NCBI RefSeq assembly: GCF_018128545.1
Contig: NZ_JAGSND010000002.1
Location: forward strand, 124,001-188,000
Direction: 5' to 3'
Origin: Sinanaerobacter chloroacetimidivorans
Lineage (GTDB): Bacteria; Bacillota; Clostridia; Peptostreptococcales; Anaerovoracaceae
Length of the DNA stretch: 64,000 nt
Shown here: positions 34,401-43,119 of the stretch, one piece after another
Layout: each line of letters starts with the position of its first letter
Numbering within the stretch: the stretch's first letter is position 1
Program-made: the position numbers and the translations under genes
Notes under the pieces: generated by a model
Told to the model about the DNA's origin: nothing
Database searches by the model: none
What the model saw: the letters and a program-made list of their open reading frames with translations, nothing else

Positions 34401-35070
34401 TGACCAAAACTATGCCATGATTCAACATATGGGAGATACTTTAGTAGATGCTACCGGAAACGGCAATAACGGAACAGCGACGGGAACGACTATAATTAAC
34501 ACAGAGTTTGGTAAAGCTAGAAGCTTTAATGGTACAAATTCTACGGTTAATTTCGGCACTGGTATAGCTAATTTCGAGAGGACAGATACGTTTACGTTGC
34601 TGACCGTACTCAAACTCAATGAACTAAATAAGTTCGTGACGCCATTTAGTAAGATGATAAACGTCTCTCCATATAATGGATGGGCAATTGATATACGAGA
34701 CACTAATACATTTGAATTCTTACTGCGTAATAATTATACTGCAAACTTGTTGCGTGTAAATACGGTAGCAACTCTCACACAGAACGTAACGTACGTATCT
34801 GCGGTATCTTATGATGGAAGCTCCAATGCGAATAATGCTAAATTATTTCTAGACTCGGCCTTACAGGGAAAAATTGTCGTTGCAAATACGCTCACTTCAT
34901 CACCTACTTCAACGGCATCGATACATGTAGGGAGCCAAAATAACTCAGGAAATTATTTTAGTGGTGTTGTGGGAGAAACTAGAATAAGCACCGCTCAGCG
35001 TTCCGACGCATGGATCAAAGCAGAATCATTATCACTTAAAAACAATCTTTTAACCATGTCCAATGTATAA
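31462..35070 (+). CDS. Large multidomain tail fibre (discoidin-like and LamG-like domains)
   Basis: 1202 residues. It starts with a DUF2341-like segment (WKYGKKITIPANSIDEDMVNFPC). Two discoidin/F5-8C-like domains follow at about residues 50-195 and 232-375, both with the pattern NAFDNL...YWQSS / KAYDNVE...FWRS and ending IEMMEY or IEMMEP. Three concanavalin/LamG-like domains lie at about 426-600 (KAGYFDGSGDYISIP), 780-960 (SAHFDGNGDYFTL) and 985-1195 (GKARSFNGTNSTVNF). All are sugar-binding folds, so the protein is probably the main host-recognition fibre. It is AT-rich with internal duplication, which suggests modular evolution. Confidence 0.8.
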   Translation: MLLTKFGSISSQSRLMLDGWKYGKKITIPANSIDEDMVNFPCTVYLNGNDIYDYTEDLCIGGTAISGGTYSGSSPINAFDNLSGTYWQSSQVDVGNVINKAYIGYDFVIPKHIRKIKFQYAVSTSAGNPDSIKLQSSDDGAIWVDIQLLTPSKTSTAVQTFEIISSSPKRYWRCLASGNIDNGYYFKVAEIEMMEYQLIIPANFNFSQCKPDGSDIRFTDKNLNFLKFERKEHIPSEYSVDLCTNGTPISSASGASDPPSKAYDNVETTTFWRSATSYSLLSGNAYIGYQFSEPREIRRIRLVPYGSTNSLSSHIIQYSDNGTNWTSVYTWVTSTTVASIVNLDSFGTHSYWRLLANANLTSGYDWRVLEIEMMEPIAYQATYNILIPKVSSLTDTEFYMWFGNENTYNTSIEAWQDQTGKPITYNGNVKLVPNVAKFGKAGYFDGSGDYISIPVHTDFNVGNSDFCIDITLRRATIGTLQSFIGQCNSGLTVSTISYIIEFNANNTITAQVRQGSTAYLITTSATYTDINKNYDIALERYNNILTLFVDGDSVGSVNVAGVTINSSSYALSIGRSGEYNGNYFNGYIDELRLSNIARHMGNYITETKPYTVDKYTKLLIHFDGGDTSYMYKRGDEFVDFTGGIKVMPAFTEGSWGLGTVTKNGNNYTITSSTNNTQAGITTNNKINLTPYAKLKIKYDSTTTGLRRVIFNDINTDNTTATLVALPQISGTDIIHEVDISSYSGEYYIIFSNCNAGTTITSTVKEMWLETLFKDEAGKSLTTYGNVKPVKTAHADGARSAHFDGNGDYFTLTDSDDWNFGSGDFKISAKVTNQATYGTILAQYTGTNSTSTFAFEINSSKLAKLYVYAGGTAYTVGGVSGCEVDSNLHDIEVGRSGSYLYLSIDGVVKHSTSIGSIVLNNSSASIMIGQNGNNSSLFTGYILGVRVEKGSAPHTTNFTPPNKFEIDGPDVVFCTNFDTIYDQNYAMIQHMGDTLVDATGNGNNGTATGTTIINTEFGKARSFNGTNSTVNFGTGIANFERTDTFTLLTVLKLNELNKFVTPFSKMINVSPYNGWAIDIRDTNTFEFLLRNNYTANLLRVNTVATLTQNVTYVSAVSYDGSSNANNAKLFLDSALQGKIVVANTLTSSPTSTASIHVGSQNNSGNYFSGVVGETRISTAQRSDAWIKAESLSLKNNLLTMSNV

Positions 35071-35085
35071 AAGGATGGTGATCGT

Positions 35086-35649
35086 TTGGAACAGGTTCAA
35101 ATAACAAAAGTAATCCCGATTCAAAATGGGCTTCATATATATTTTATAAGCAATGAAATCCCCATTGATTGGGAAATAAAAAACACAGATAACCTACCCC
35201 CTCAAGAAATAGTAGAAAAATGCTATGGGGAAATTAGAAATGCTATAGATACTGATTGCAGAAGGCGTGGTATAACCCCTAACCACGCCCTTCCAATTGT
35301 TAAGGATGAGATTATAAGTATAGAATTGCTAGGTATTAGTGATTATCAGTTTACAGAAGGACAACAGCCGATTGAACAGCAGTTAAGATGTGTTGGCAGA
35401 ACCTTATTCAATAAGTTTATAGACGTAAAATCTGAAACAGTTTTTATCCCAGAGGTTGGCATTGAAGGTTTAAGCATTGAAGGTCATGTAATGACTTTGA
35501 ATCCTACCTGTAGTTGCGGAATTACGCTAATTGCTCTGTATAAGGATTTGAGGAGTATTAAGTCATTTTCTATTACATATACATCACAAGCTGAAATTGA
35601 TGAACAGAATAAGATGGTTTCAAATACAGGCTCAAGTACAGAGAATTAG
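35086..35649 (+). CDS. Last gene of the tail locus, unknown (fibre accessory?)
   Basis: 187 residues from a TTG start with a GGATGGTG site. MEQVQITKVIPIQNGLHIYFISNEIPIDWEIKNTDNL and VEKCYGEIRNAIDTDCRRRGITPNHALPIV are not familiar. It is predicted soluble, with a Thr/Ser-rich tail. Directly downstream of the large fibre, it may be a fibre chaperone or a minor structural part. A hairpin terminator follows, closing the locus. Confidence 0.5.
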   Translation: MEQVQITKVIPIQNGLHIYFISNEIPIDWEIKNTDNLPPQEIVEKCYGEIRNAIDTDCRRRGITPNHALPIVKDEIISIELLGISDYQFTEGQQPIEQQLRCVGRTLFNKFIDVKSETVFIPEVGIEGLSIEGHVMTLNPTCSCGITLIALYKDLRSIKSFSITYTSQAEIDEQNKMVSNTGSSTEN

Positions 35650-35670
35650 TGGGCAGAGCTACCTATTATT

Positions 35671-35696
35671 AGGGAGCATAGATCTACATGCTCCCT
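35671..35696. terminator. Terminator at the end of the tail locus
   Basis: AGGGAGCAT (35671-35679) pairs with ATGCTCCCT (35688-35696) to give a nine-base stem with an eight-base loop. The T tract after it is weak (TTACTTAT). It lies between the last tail gene and the convergent peroxiredoxin gene. Confidence 0.6.
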
Positions 35697-35719
35697 TACT
35701 TATAGGATCGTTCTCTTCC

Positions 35720-36178
35720 CTACTTCCCCAAAAACTCCAATATATCATAGGCATTGGTATCCGGCTTGGCCTTCTCGAATACTTTGATGATGGTTCCGGT
35801 CTCATCGATGATAAAGGTGGACCGGACCACGCCGAAGGAGGTCTTGCCATACATTTTTTTCTCCTTCCAGACATCAAAAGCCTTGATGACGTCCAATTCA
35901 GGATCCGATAACAGAATGAAAGGGAGCTCGTACTTGTCCGCAAATTTCTGGTGGGATTGGGTGCTGTCTTTACTGATGCCTATGACTGCAATATCCTCTG
36001 CCTTGAAGCCGTCATAAGCCTCTTTGAAGGCACAGGCTTGTCTTGTGCAGCCAGGCGTATTATCCTTGGGATAAAAATACACCACGACCTTCTTGCCTAA
36101 AAAATCTGATAAACTTACCGGCTTTCCATCCTTATCATTTAATGTGAAATCAGGTGCTTTCGTTCCTTCTTTTAACAT
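35720..36178 (-). CDS. bcp: Thioredoxin-dependent peroxiredoxin, BCP/PrxQ type
   Basis: 152 residues from the ATG at 36178, which follows GGAGGAAAG; the longer frame from 36193 begins inside that site. KAPDFTLNDKDGKPVSL and YFYPKDNTPGCTRQACAF are diagnostic of the AhpC/TSA family. Peroxidatic Cys44 and resolving Cys49, five residues apart, mark an intramolecular-disulfide BCP/PrxQ enzyme. It reduces hydrogen and organic peroxides with electrons from thioredoxin. It is convergent with the tail locus. Confidence 0.95.
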   Translation of the reverse strand: MLKEGTKAPDFTLNDKDGKPVSLSDFLGKKVVVYFYPKDNTPGCTRQACAFKEAYDGFKAEDIAVIGISKDSTQSHQKFADKYELPFILLSDPELDVIKAFDVWKEKKMYGKTSFGVVRSTFIIDETGTIIKVFEKAKPDTNAYDILEFLGK

Positions 36179-36484
36179 CTTACTTTCCTCCAATCTTTTA
36201 ATCGCATTGTCGCTTTCCCATACTTAATGGCTCGCTGCGGCCAGTAATTTCATGGAATTTGGATACCCTCATTTCCATTCTGCTAAACACTAGGTATATC
36301 ACTTTGAGTAGAAAACCCTCCGGCAAACCCCCGAGCAAATTAGTAAAACGTTTTTCTATTCTTAAAACATAATCTCAGGAAGCTTTTCAAGCACGCCTTC
36401 CCTTTTCTCTGATTGGAAGCAAAAGTTATGATCAAATAAAAAGGCCGGCGTTCTCGTCTGTTCCTCAAACCCCAGCACTCTTCC
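36179..36484. other. Intergenic region with no recognisable gene
   Basis: About 300 bases between the bcp start and the DUF1294 gene stop. No open frame with a ribosome binding site, no tRNA-like fold and no strong hairpin was found on either strand. A bcp promoter should lie here, but no convincing -35/-10 pair was identified. Confidence 0.4.
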
Positions 36485-36754
36485 CTATAATATATAATAC
36501 CAAATTAAATAAATGACAGATAAATTAAAGAGAAGCCCAATGGGCAGAAAGATCCTGAATTTCCACTTTGATGTTTTATGATGAAAGATCAAGGCGCCGA
36601 GAAGGCACCCGAGGCCTCCCATGGCAAAGGAACAGTTTAGAAGGGTCTGTTCGCTGATCCTCCACTTTCCATGACTGGATTTATATTTGTCTAAACCCAT
36701 AATAAGAAAAGTAATAAGGTTCCATCCTGCTAATATGTAAATTGCGTACTTCAT
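36485..36754 (-). CDS. DUF1294 membrane protein
   Basis: 89 residues from the ATG at 36754; a TTG two codons earlier is possible. LDKYKSSHGKWRISEQTLLNCSFAMGGLGCLLGALIFHHKTSKWKFR matches the DUF1294 pattern (DKxxA...RxxE..LL..a..GG..G...g....rHKt.K..F). Three membrane helices are predicted. Function is unknown. Its start overlaps the stop of the HD-GYP gene (ATGA), so it is translationally coupled to it. Confidence 0.85.
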   Translation of the reverse strand: MKYAIYILAGWNLITFLIMGLDKYKSSHGKWRISEQTLLNCSFAMGGLGCLLGALIFHHKTSKWKFRIFLPIGLLFNLSVIYLIWYYIL

Positions 36755-38007
36755 ACCCAAGCACCTACCCGATTCAGTTTATCATCAAACTCCTGCCGTA
36801 TATTGCGATACATTTCAAAGGTCTTTTTACTGTTGTCATTGGCCCGCTTCATAATGGAATCATAAAACACAATGGCGGCCTGCACAACATCGCCGCAGAG
36901 TTTTCCTTTCTCTCCCTGACGTCTTAAAATGTCAATTACGGTCTCTTTGTCAAAACTATCCTTATAGCTTCGTTTTCCAGTTAAGGCACTCATAATATCA
37001 GCTACCGCAACAATTCTTTCACTTAAGGTCAGTTCCTCACCCATAAGGCACTCAGGATAGCCGCTGCCATCCATTTTCTCATGGTGACGGTAAGCAATCT
37101 CCAATATTTCGCTGCTGATCCTTCCCTCCAGAATTTTCTTGGTATCGACGATATGATTTCGCATGATGATCAGCTCATCATTAGTAAGGCTGCCCGGTTT
37201 CTCCAAAATTTCTAACGGAGTTGCAATTTTACCGATATCATGAATATATGCTCCCAGACGAATTTTTTTTAGTTCTTCTTCATCCAGCCCAAATATGATT
37301 CCTAAAGCGACACTGATACTTACTGTCGTGATTACATGGCTGACTGTAGTTTCACTACGAAAGTCGATGGAATATGCAATCATTTTGATATAGTCCAGCA
37401 AGGTGTTCTCATCGTAATCCATCTCAGATACAAATGATTGCAATTCCTTCATATAGGAGCCATCCCGGATATGCTTTTCAATTTCATATTTCCTGTTTGC
37501 TTCCAAAAACAAGCTGATTACATCTTTGCTGAACTTATTGCTTTGATAAATGCTAAAGAAATCAGCGTTGATTAAAATTTCTCTGCTGTATAAAACGATA
37601 TCCATTCTGTCTGACAGGTGAATCATATCAGCCAGCTTCAGGATTTCACTCTCGATACTGGGGTATTTTTCAAAATCCAAATGATGATACAGTACAAGCT
37701 CAGCCCACTTTCTAAGCGGCGTCATATTTTTTATGAACAAATATCCATAGATAGAATGCTCCCAAACATCCATCGATTCAAAGACAGCCATATTGTCAAT
37801 CTCTTCGGTTTTAAAGGCTCCGATGTCATGCAATGCCGTTGTGATGCAAATTTCTCTCATATCTTCGTCGCTATAACTTCCATCAGCCTGCATCATTTTA
37901 TAAACCATATAAGCTACCCTATTTCCGTGGTCAATGAGTCTTTCGTCAATGCAATCCAAAGCTCTGGACAAAATAGAAAGTACGCTGCTGATATTAAAAT
38001 CCTTCAT
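36751..38007 (-). CDS. Tandem HD / HD-GYP protein (cyclic-di-nucleotide phosphodiesterase-like)
   Basis: 418 residues with two HD domains. The first (about 1-190) keeps H27, H60-D61, H84 and H108-H109, so metal binding is plausible. The second is a clear HD-GYP domain: HDIGK at 256-260 and HHEKMDGSGYP at 308-318. HD-GYP enzymes hydrolyse cyclic di-GMP or related dinucleotides. No membrane or receiver domain is present, so the input may be sensed by the first HD domain. Together with the GGDEF protein at 3.1-4.7 kb it points to cyclic di-GMP signalling in this organism. Confidence 0.88.
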   Translation of the reverse strand: MKDFNISSVLSILSRALDCIDERLIDHGNRVAYMVYKMMQADGSYSDEDMREICITTALHDIGAFKTEEIDNMAVFESMDVWEHSIYGYLFIKNMTPLRKWAELVLYHHLDFEKYPSIESEILKLADMIHLSDRMDIVLYSREILINADFFSIYQSNKFSKDVISLFLEANRKYEIEKHIRDGSYMKELQSFVSEMDYDENTLLDYIKMIAYSIDFRSETTVSHVITTVSISVALGIIFGLDEEELKKIRLGAYIHDIGKIATPLEILEKPGSLTNDELIIMRNHIVDTKKILEGRISSEILEIAYRHHEKMDGSGYPECLMGEELTLSERIVAVADIMSALTGKRSYKDSFDKETVIDILRRQGEKGKLCGDVVQAAIVFYDSIMKRANDNSKKTFEMYRNIRQEFDDKLNRVGAWV

Positions 38008-38112
38008 TCTTGCTATCTCCTGCCAATTTTCAGTAAAACTAGCAACAGTATATCATAAAAACGACAAAAAATAACAAAAACCGCAATGTATTTATTAAAT
38101 TATCAGTTCTCT

Positions 38113-39948
38113 TTATGAACAAACCCCGTTTTCACATAAAAAGCTTTCCGTATAATACTCCATCATAAAAGCCATTAAAGCAAAGCTGTGCCCTGCGGGG
38201 TAACCTGCGACATGTTTCATCAGAAAGCCTAGCTGTTTGTTTGCGAGCTCCTTTGGCTCCTGCATTCCGGTTAGCTTGCTTAATTTTATCAAAACATAAC
38301 ATGCGGCGGAGTTTCCCGATGGAACGGCACCGTCATAAGTTTCTTTCGGCCGGTAAATCAACCCTTCTGCATCCTTGTCGGTTAAAAAGAAACCTCCTGA
38401 CTTTTCATCCCAAAACTGTTTTTGCATGATTTTACTAAGTTTTATTGCCTGATCCAGATAATTGCTATTATAATTTGCTTCATAGATTTCCAACAAGGCC
38501 CAGATAAAAAATGCATAGTCGTCCAGGGTCCCGTCTCCTGCGGCTTCCCCTTCTCTGTATCGAACAAAAAGCTTTCCATTTTCCTTGGAAAGTGAATTAG
38601 ATATAAATGCCGCCGCCTTTTCAGCTGCCTGCAGATATTTATCATCATTTAAAGCTTTGTAAGCCTTGGCAAAGGCAACGATCATCAGAGAATTCCAGGA
38701 TGTCAGCTGTTTGTCATCCTTGTGCAGCATGGTTCTTGTCAGCCGGTATTCATAAACTTTTTTTATCAGATCATCAATTTTGGAATCATTCTGCTCGTAT
38801 AATTCGTTTTTTATCAAATTGGGGATACTGCCTTCTTCGAAATTCGGCCGTTCTGAAATATCAAAGTATTCATTGAAGTAGGCTCCGTCTTCTTCCCCCA
38901 GAAGTCTGATGGTTTCCGCAGGGTCAAAAACATAATATTTCCCTTCGATCCCCTCACTGTCGGCATCCTGTGCCGAATAAAAGCCTCCCTCACTGTCAGT
39001 CATTTCTCTCAGAATATAATCCAGAGTTTTGGCTGCAATCATTCTATAAATTTCTTTTTCTGTTATTTGAAAGGTTTCCAAATAGATTATCGCCAGTAAA
39101 GCGTTGTCGTACAGCATCTTCTCAAAATGGGGCACCAGCCATTTATTGTCGGTGGAATAGCGTGAAAATCCGAAACCGATATGATCGAAAATACCTCCTC
39201 GATACATATAACGCAGTGTCTTTTCTACCATATACAGAGCCGATTCATCTTTTTCCAGCTTATAGCACCGTAATAGAAACATCAGATTGTGGGGAGACGG
39301 GAACTTGGGACTTTCTCCAAATCCGCCGTACTTCTCATCAAAACTGCTTTGAAACAGTTCTTTTGCTTCGGTGACCATTCTTCTTGCAGCAAAGCCTGCT
39401 TCGGTATCCCAGTGAATTCCTTTCTCCTCTCCTTCGGCCTTGTTTAATGCCTGAATAATTTTGTCGCCGGTTTCCTCCAAATCCCTTCGGTTCTTTTTCC
39501 ATTCCTCAGTCACAGCCGATAAAATATCCAAAAGCCCCGGTATTTGATAATGTTTGGTTTTAGGGAAATAGGTACCGGCAAAGAACGGCTTCTGGTTCGG
39601 AGACATGATGATGGTAAGGGGCCATCCTCCGCGACCGGTTACCGCTTGGCAAACTGTCATATAGACCGCATCAATATCCGGCCTTTCCTCCTTATCCACT
39701 TTTATGGAAACAAAGTCCTTATTTAAAGCTTGTGCCACATCATTATCCTCAAAGGATTCATGAGCCATTACATGGCACCAATGGCATGTGCTATAGCCAA
39801 TGGATAAAAACACGGGCTTATCCTCTTTTTGGGCCTTTTGGAAAGCCTCCTCCCCCCAGGGAAACCAGTCTACAGGATTATGGGCGTGCTGTAATAAATA
39901 TGGTGATTTCTCATGGATTAATCGATTAGTTTCTCTATTCTTTGTCAT
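38113..39948 (-). CDS. YyaL-like protein: DUF255 thioredoxin fold plus (alpha/alpha)6 barrel
   Basis: 611 residues. The N-terminal DUF255 domain begins [29 protein letters not shown] and carries a thioredoxin-like CHWC motif (C55, C58) in [14 protein letters not shown]. The rest is an alpha-barrel resembling glycoside-hydrolase and N-acylglucosamine-epimerase folds ([32 protein letters not shown]). The family includes B. subtilis YyaL and mammalian SPATA20; biochemical function is not established. Length is slightly below the usual 650-690 residues. It is a single-gene unit with no partners nearby. Confidence 0.93.
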   Translation of the reverse strand: MTKNRETNRLIHEKSPYLLQHAHNPVDWFPWGEEAFQKAQKEDKPVFLSIGYSTCHWCHVMAHESFEDNDVAQALNKDFVSIKVDKEERPDIDAVYMTVCQAVTGRGGWPLTIIMSPNQKPFFAGTYFPKTKHYQIPGLLDILSAVTEEWKKNRRDLEETGDKIIQALNKAEGEEKGIHWDTEAGFAARRMVTEAKELFQSSFDEKYGGFGESPKFPSPHNLMFLLRCYKLEKDESALYMVEKTLRYMYRGGIFDHIGFGFSRYSTDNKWLVPHFEKMLYDNALLAIIYLETFQITEKEIYRMIAAKTLDYILREMTDSEGGFYSAQDADSEGIEGKYYVFDPAETIRLLGEEDGAYFNEYFDISERPNFEEGSIPNLIKNELYEQNDSKIDDLIKKVYEYRLTRTMLHKDDKQLTSWNSLMIVAFAKAYKALNDDKYLQAAEKAAAFISNSLSKENGKLFVRYREGEAAGDGTLDDYAFFIWALLEIYEANYNSNYLDQAIKLSKIMQKQFWDEKSGGFFLTDKDAEGLIYRPKETYDGAVPSGNSAACYVLIKLSKLTGMQEPKELANKQLGFLMKHVAGYPAGHSFALMAFMMEYYTESFLCENGVCS

Positions 39949-40127
39949 AGGACATCACTTCCTTATTTTATTCAAATTATTAATAACAGATTACTTATCT
40001 ATTTTCTCCAAACGAAATCTTTGTATTCTTTTTGATGTGTTTTGATATTTCCTATGTAAATAGGAATATGATGATTCATAATTTAGATGTATCAATTAAT
40101 CTTGAATTATTTATTTCACCATACCCA

Positions 40128-40175
40128 TTGACAAAGCGACAGTTATGTCGCATAATAATAAGAGACACCGATGTC
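40128..40175 (+). promoter_or_regulatory. Promoter and TetR operators before the 40.2 kb regulator
   Basis: TTGACA (40128-40133) and CATAAT (40151-40156) are 17 bases apart. The spacer holds the palindrome GCGACAGTTATGTCGC (40136-40151), and a related one, GACACCGATGTC (40164-40175), follows the -10 box, 26 bases centre to centre. This is a classic autorepression layout for the TetR protein encoded just downstream. Confidence 0.8.
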
Positions 40176-40201
40176 GCTTATTGTGAAATAAGGAGAAACA
40201 A

Positions 40202-40783
40202 ATGATAAAAAAGGGAGATATGACAAGAACAGCATTATTAAATACAGCGAAAGAACTTTTTTCAGAAAAAGGTTATTCAGCTGTGACTATGAAAGACTTC
40301 TGCGAAAGAAGTGGACTTAGCCGAGGAGGGCTCTATCGTCATTTTGCTTCAACGAAGGAAATTTTCATTGAAATGTTGAATTTTGATAGGGAAAATTCTT
40401 CAGCAGAGCTGGATAAAGCTATTTCAAACAGGATACCTGCAAAGCAAGTGTTCATCTACTTTATAAAGAAACAAAAACAGGAAATAAAAAATGGTATAGG
40501 ACGGCTGTCAATTGCTGTTTATGAGTTTTGCACCACTGAGGCAGAGCAAAAAGATTATATGGATAAGCGATTTTCTTCAGCAGTTGATACTCTTGCAAAA
40601 TTAATAAAGTATGGCCAATCACAACATGAGCTTAGAAATTGTGATTCAGAAGAAACAGCAAGACATATCGTTATTTTCCTGGAAGGACTCAGACTCTCCT
40701 CTGCAGTAGTGTCTTTCACTGAGACTATGCTAGAAGAACAATTACAAATTATATATGAAATGGTGGTTTGCAATGACAAATAA
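40202..40783 (+). CDS. TetR/AcrR-family regulator
   Basis: 193 residues. The N-terminal helix-turn-helix reads TRTALLNTAKELFSEKGYSAVTMKDFCERSGLSRGGLYRHFASTKEIF, a model TetR domain. The C-terminal ligand-binding part is unassigned. Twin palindromes in its promoter suggest autorepression. Downstream lies the start of a truncated acetyltransferase-like gene and then an isochorismatase-like hydrolase, which may be the regulated partners. Confidence 0.92.
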   Translation: MIKKGDMTRTALLNTAKELFSEKGYSAVTMKDFCERSGLSRGGLYRHFASTKEIFIEMLNFDRENSSAELDKAISNRIPAKQVFIYFIKKQKQEIKNGIGRLSIAVYEFCTTEAEQKDYMDKRFSSAVDTLAKLIKYGQSQHELRNCDSEETARHIVIFLEGLRLSSAVVSFTETMLEEQLQIIYEMVVCNDK

Positions 40784-40853
40784 TTTCACATTTGAACAAA
40801 TTGATATGCAGAAGTGGGAACGAACTCAACACTTTTATTATTTCGGCAAATAA
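40773..40853 (+). pseudogene. N-terminal fragment resembling chloramphenicol acetyltransferase
   Basis: A 26-codon frame overlaps the end of the TetR gene and reads MTNNFTFEQIDMQKWERTQHF then YYFGK before a stop. The pattern (F)xxIDxxxWxRxxHFxxF is how type A chloramphenicol acetyltransferases begin. The remaining 190 or so residues are absent; the isochorismatase-like gene follows 26 bases later. I read it as the stump of a deleted acetyltransferase gene. The match is short, so confidence is limited. Confidence 0.4.
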
Positions 40854-40879
40854 CTGGATAGATTGAGGAGATGGAATAA

Positions 40880-41413
40880 ATGAAAAAAGCGCTTGTTATT
40901 ATTGATATGCAGATTATGCCCTTTATTTGGAAGGACTACGGCGGTAAAACTCTATATACGGAAGAGGTTTTGATAGCTAATACAAAACAACTCATTGAAA
41001 AAGCACGAAACGCTGATGCTCCGATTTACTATGTGATGTATACTGAAAAGGGAGAATCACCAAGAGCAGAAGGCCAACCCCTTTGGCAGGTACATCCAGA
41101 AATTGCACCTCAGGAGAGGGATAAACTGGTTGTAAAATACTATGCGGATTCTTTTTTACAAACAAAATTGGAAACATTATTGAACCAACAGGGAATAAAG
41201 AATATTGTACTTTGTGGTATACAAACAGAATTTTGTGTTGATACAACCTGTAAAAGTGCTTTTTCACACGGATTTAATATTGAATTAGCGGCCGATTGCC
41301 ACAGTACTTTTGACTCGGATTTGCTTTTAGCTAAGCAGATTATTGCTCATCATAACAGCATTTTATCCCAGTTTGCTCAAGTCAAACCCGTTTCCGAAAT
41401 TGAGATGGAATAG
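40880..41413 (+). CDS. Isochorismatase-family cysteine hydrolase
   Basis: 177 residues of the isochorismatase/nicotinamidase fold. The catalytic triad is visible: D9 (ALVIIDMQ), K86 (LVVKYYADSF) and C119 (LCGIQTEFCVDTT). A cis-peptide motif GIQTEFCV precedes the nucleophile. Members hydrolyse amides or enol ethers such as nicotinamide, peroxyureidoacrylate or isochorismate; the substrate cannot be told from sequence. The ATG follows a GAGGAGATGG site. The 3' end, including the stop codon, is duplicated just downstream. Confidence 0.9.
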   Translation: MKKALVIIDMQIMPFIWKDYGGKTLYTEEVLIANTKQLIEKARNADAPIYYVMYTEKGESPRAEGQPLWQVHPEIAPQERDKLVVKYYADSFLQTKLETLLNQQGIKNIVLCGIQTEFCVDTTCKSAFSHGFNIELAADCHSTFDSDLLLAKQIIAHHNSILSQFAQVKPVSEIEME

Positions 41414-41441
41414 TTCTCCGAAATTGAGGTGGAATAGTTCT
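41394..41441 (+). repeat. 24-base tandem duplication at the end of the hydrolase gene
   Basis: The 24 bases 41394-41417 recur at 41418-41441 with one change. The unit contains the last codons and the TAG of the hydrolase gene, so the second copy is outside the gene. It looks like a replication-slippage duplication. Confidence 0.85.
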
Positions 41442-41500
41442 CTTTCATAATATGAGTTTTTTATAGGTTTTAGTACAAGCTATTCCCGGATGCTTTCTAC

Positions 41501-42883
41501 TCAATAATAGCAAATTATAGGTGTTCCGACAGAGATATTATTGTATATTTTCTCAGCTAACCAAAAAGGAACATTAATACAGCCATGGGAACCCCTTGTT
41601 AAATAGATATCTCTTCCAAACTCAGTTCTCCATGTTGCATCATGAATGCCGATATTATTATTAAACGGCATCCAGTATGATACAATCGCGCTATAGTTCT
41701 CTCCTTTTAAAACTGTATTTGTTACTTTATACTTGAGACTATAGATTCCTTCAGGGGTTTTGTAACCATCATATATATCCCCTGTAACCACATTCCCATT
41801 TGCGATAAGGATTCCAGAATTGTAAAACCACAAATGCTGCTTTGACAGGTCAATTTCAACATAAGTATAGCCTATATCATTTCCATTATGAAATGCTCCT
41901 TTTTGACTGTACTTAGGTTCTTTTATGATTGTCCTTCTACTCATTATGTCCTCAATTAGCTCTGCAGTTTCCTGATTGACATCAACCTTCCATCCATAAT
42001 CACCGCCGCCAATTTTGATTCTAGTCCCTGTTGATGTGACAAAATCACGCACTTTACCACAAGTATCGTAGTGAACTGCAAGTGTTTTTAAAAATTCCTT
42101 AATTTTAACTTTATTGATAATTACATTCAAATCTGTGTCAAACTCAATCCAATTACTGATTACATTCTCATCGACAACTTCACTGCCGCCAGCATAAGTA
42201 TAGATGATTTCTGAAGTTATGTAATGTTCCACAACAGCTTTCGTATTTTTAACCATCTCTGAATCCGATTTGATCGTTGGGTTCTCGTAACATTTTAATT
42301 TATCTAGGTCCAGTTCTGATTCTCCATTTATTACAGCGTTTTTAATACAAGAATATAACAATGCATCATTCACTTTATTTCCATATACTTCTTTTACGAT
42401 ATAGTAGCTGCCATTTGAGTATTTAAGTGTAGCGTTCTTTGGTTCAACTACATTAGAATTGTCAACACAGTTGAGTTTACTATATCGTTCCTGTAATAAG
42501 TTTTCATCATATGTAAATACATTACCGATATTGAGGACATCTCTGTTAAAAAATGAAATAAACCATAATGTTCTATTCTGCTCCTTTTTAAGTGAATAGC
42601 TTCCATATACCCTATCGAATTTCAGTCCGATTTCAGTTCCTTTAATCTGTTCCTCAATATTGCCCCTTTCATGCAGGGCCAATGTATAAGAGGCCGCCCA
42701 GTTATTCAACTTTTCATCTGCAGCCTTTGTAGTCAGCCAGGATACATTTACGACTCCATTTATTACTGTACCAGGATAGAAGTGAGTTTTAAAGAATACA
42801 GTAACTAAAAATAGAATCATAATTAATGTAATTATTATTGATTTAAAAATATATTTCCTTATGAACTCCTTATTCACAAACAT
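41501..42883 (-). CDS. L,D-transpeptidase (YkuD) with peptidoglycan-binding-4 domains
   Basis: 460 residues. One N-terminal membrane segment (about 12-32) anchors it. PGTVINGVVNVSWLTTKAADEKL starts a PG_binding_4 type domain, and a second related module lies before the catalytic domain. The YkuD domain begins near residue 345 (YVEIDLSKQHLWFYNSG) and ends with the active site SHGCINVP (H433, C435); a conserved histidine lies in GIHDATWR. It forms 3-3 cross-links or attaches proteins to peptidoglycan outside the membrane and is insensitive to most penicillins. It is a single-gene unit. Confidence 0.93.
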   Translation of the reverse strand: MFVNKEFIRKYIFKSIIITLIMILFLVTVFFKTHFYPGTVINGVVNVSWLTTKAADEKLNNWAASYTLALHERGNIEEQIKGTEIGLKFDRVYGSYSLKKEQNRTLWFISFFNRDVLNIGNVFTYDENLLQERYSKLNCVDNSNVVEPKNATLKYSNGSYYIVKEVYGNKVNDALLYSCIKNAVINGESELDLDKLKCYENPTIKSDSEMVKNTKAVVEHYITSEIIYTYAGGSEVVDENVISNWIEFDTDLNVIINKVKIKEFLKTLAVHYDTCGKVRDFVTSTGTRIKIGGGDYGWKVDVNQETAELIEDIMSRRTIIKEPKYSQKGAFHNGNDIGYTYVEIDLSKQHLWFYNSGILIANGNVVTGDIYDGYKTPEGIYSLKYKVTNTVLKGENYSAIVSYWMPFNNNIGIHDATWRTEFGRDIYLTRGSHGCINVPFWLAEKIYNNISVGTPIICYY

Positions 42884-43119
42884 ATTATTGCACTTTTCCT
42901 TTTTTTAAAACTATATACAAATTAATTGCATTCAATACGTATAATTTTATAATTAAAAATGAAAGTTTATTACTCCGAATAATGATATTTATTTCAATTT
43001 TTATCCATCCTATTATTTATAACAAATATTAAATATTTTATAATGAATAGATAAGTGCATTTTAATTTTAAAATATATTATTTGTACGATAAACAATTTA
43101 CATTAAAGGAGATTAACCT

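Noticed and set aside
28863-35070. Diversity-generating retroelement acting on the fibres
   Set aside because: No reverse transcriptase, accessory gene or template/variable repeat pair was seen near the fibre genes.
9999-35649. Ordinary integrated prophage
   Set aside because: No terminase, portal, capsid or replication genes, no catalytic integrase, and no direct repeats suggesting attachment sites at the edges were found. A headless tail particle explains the content better.
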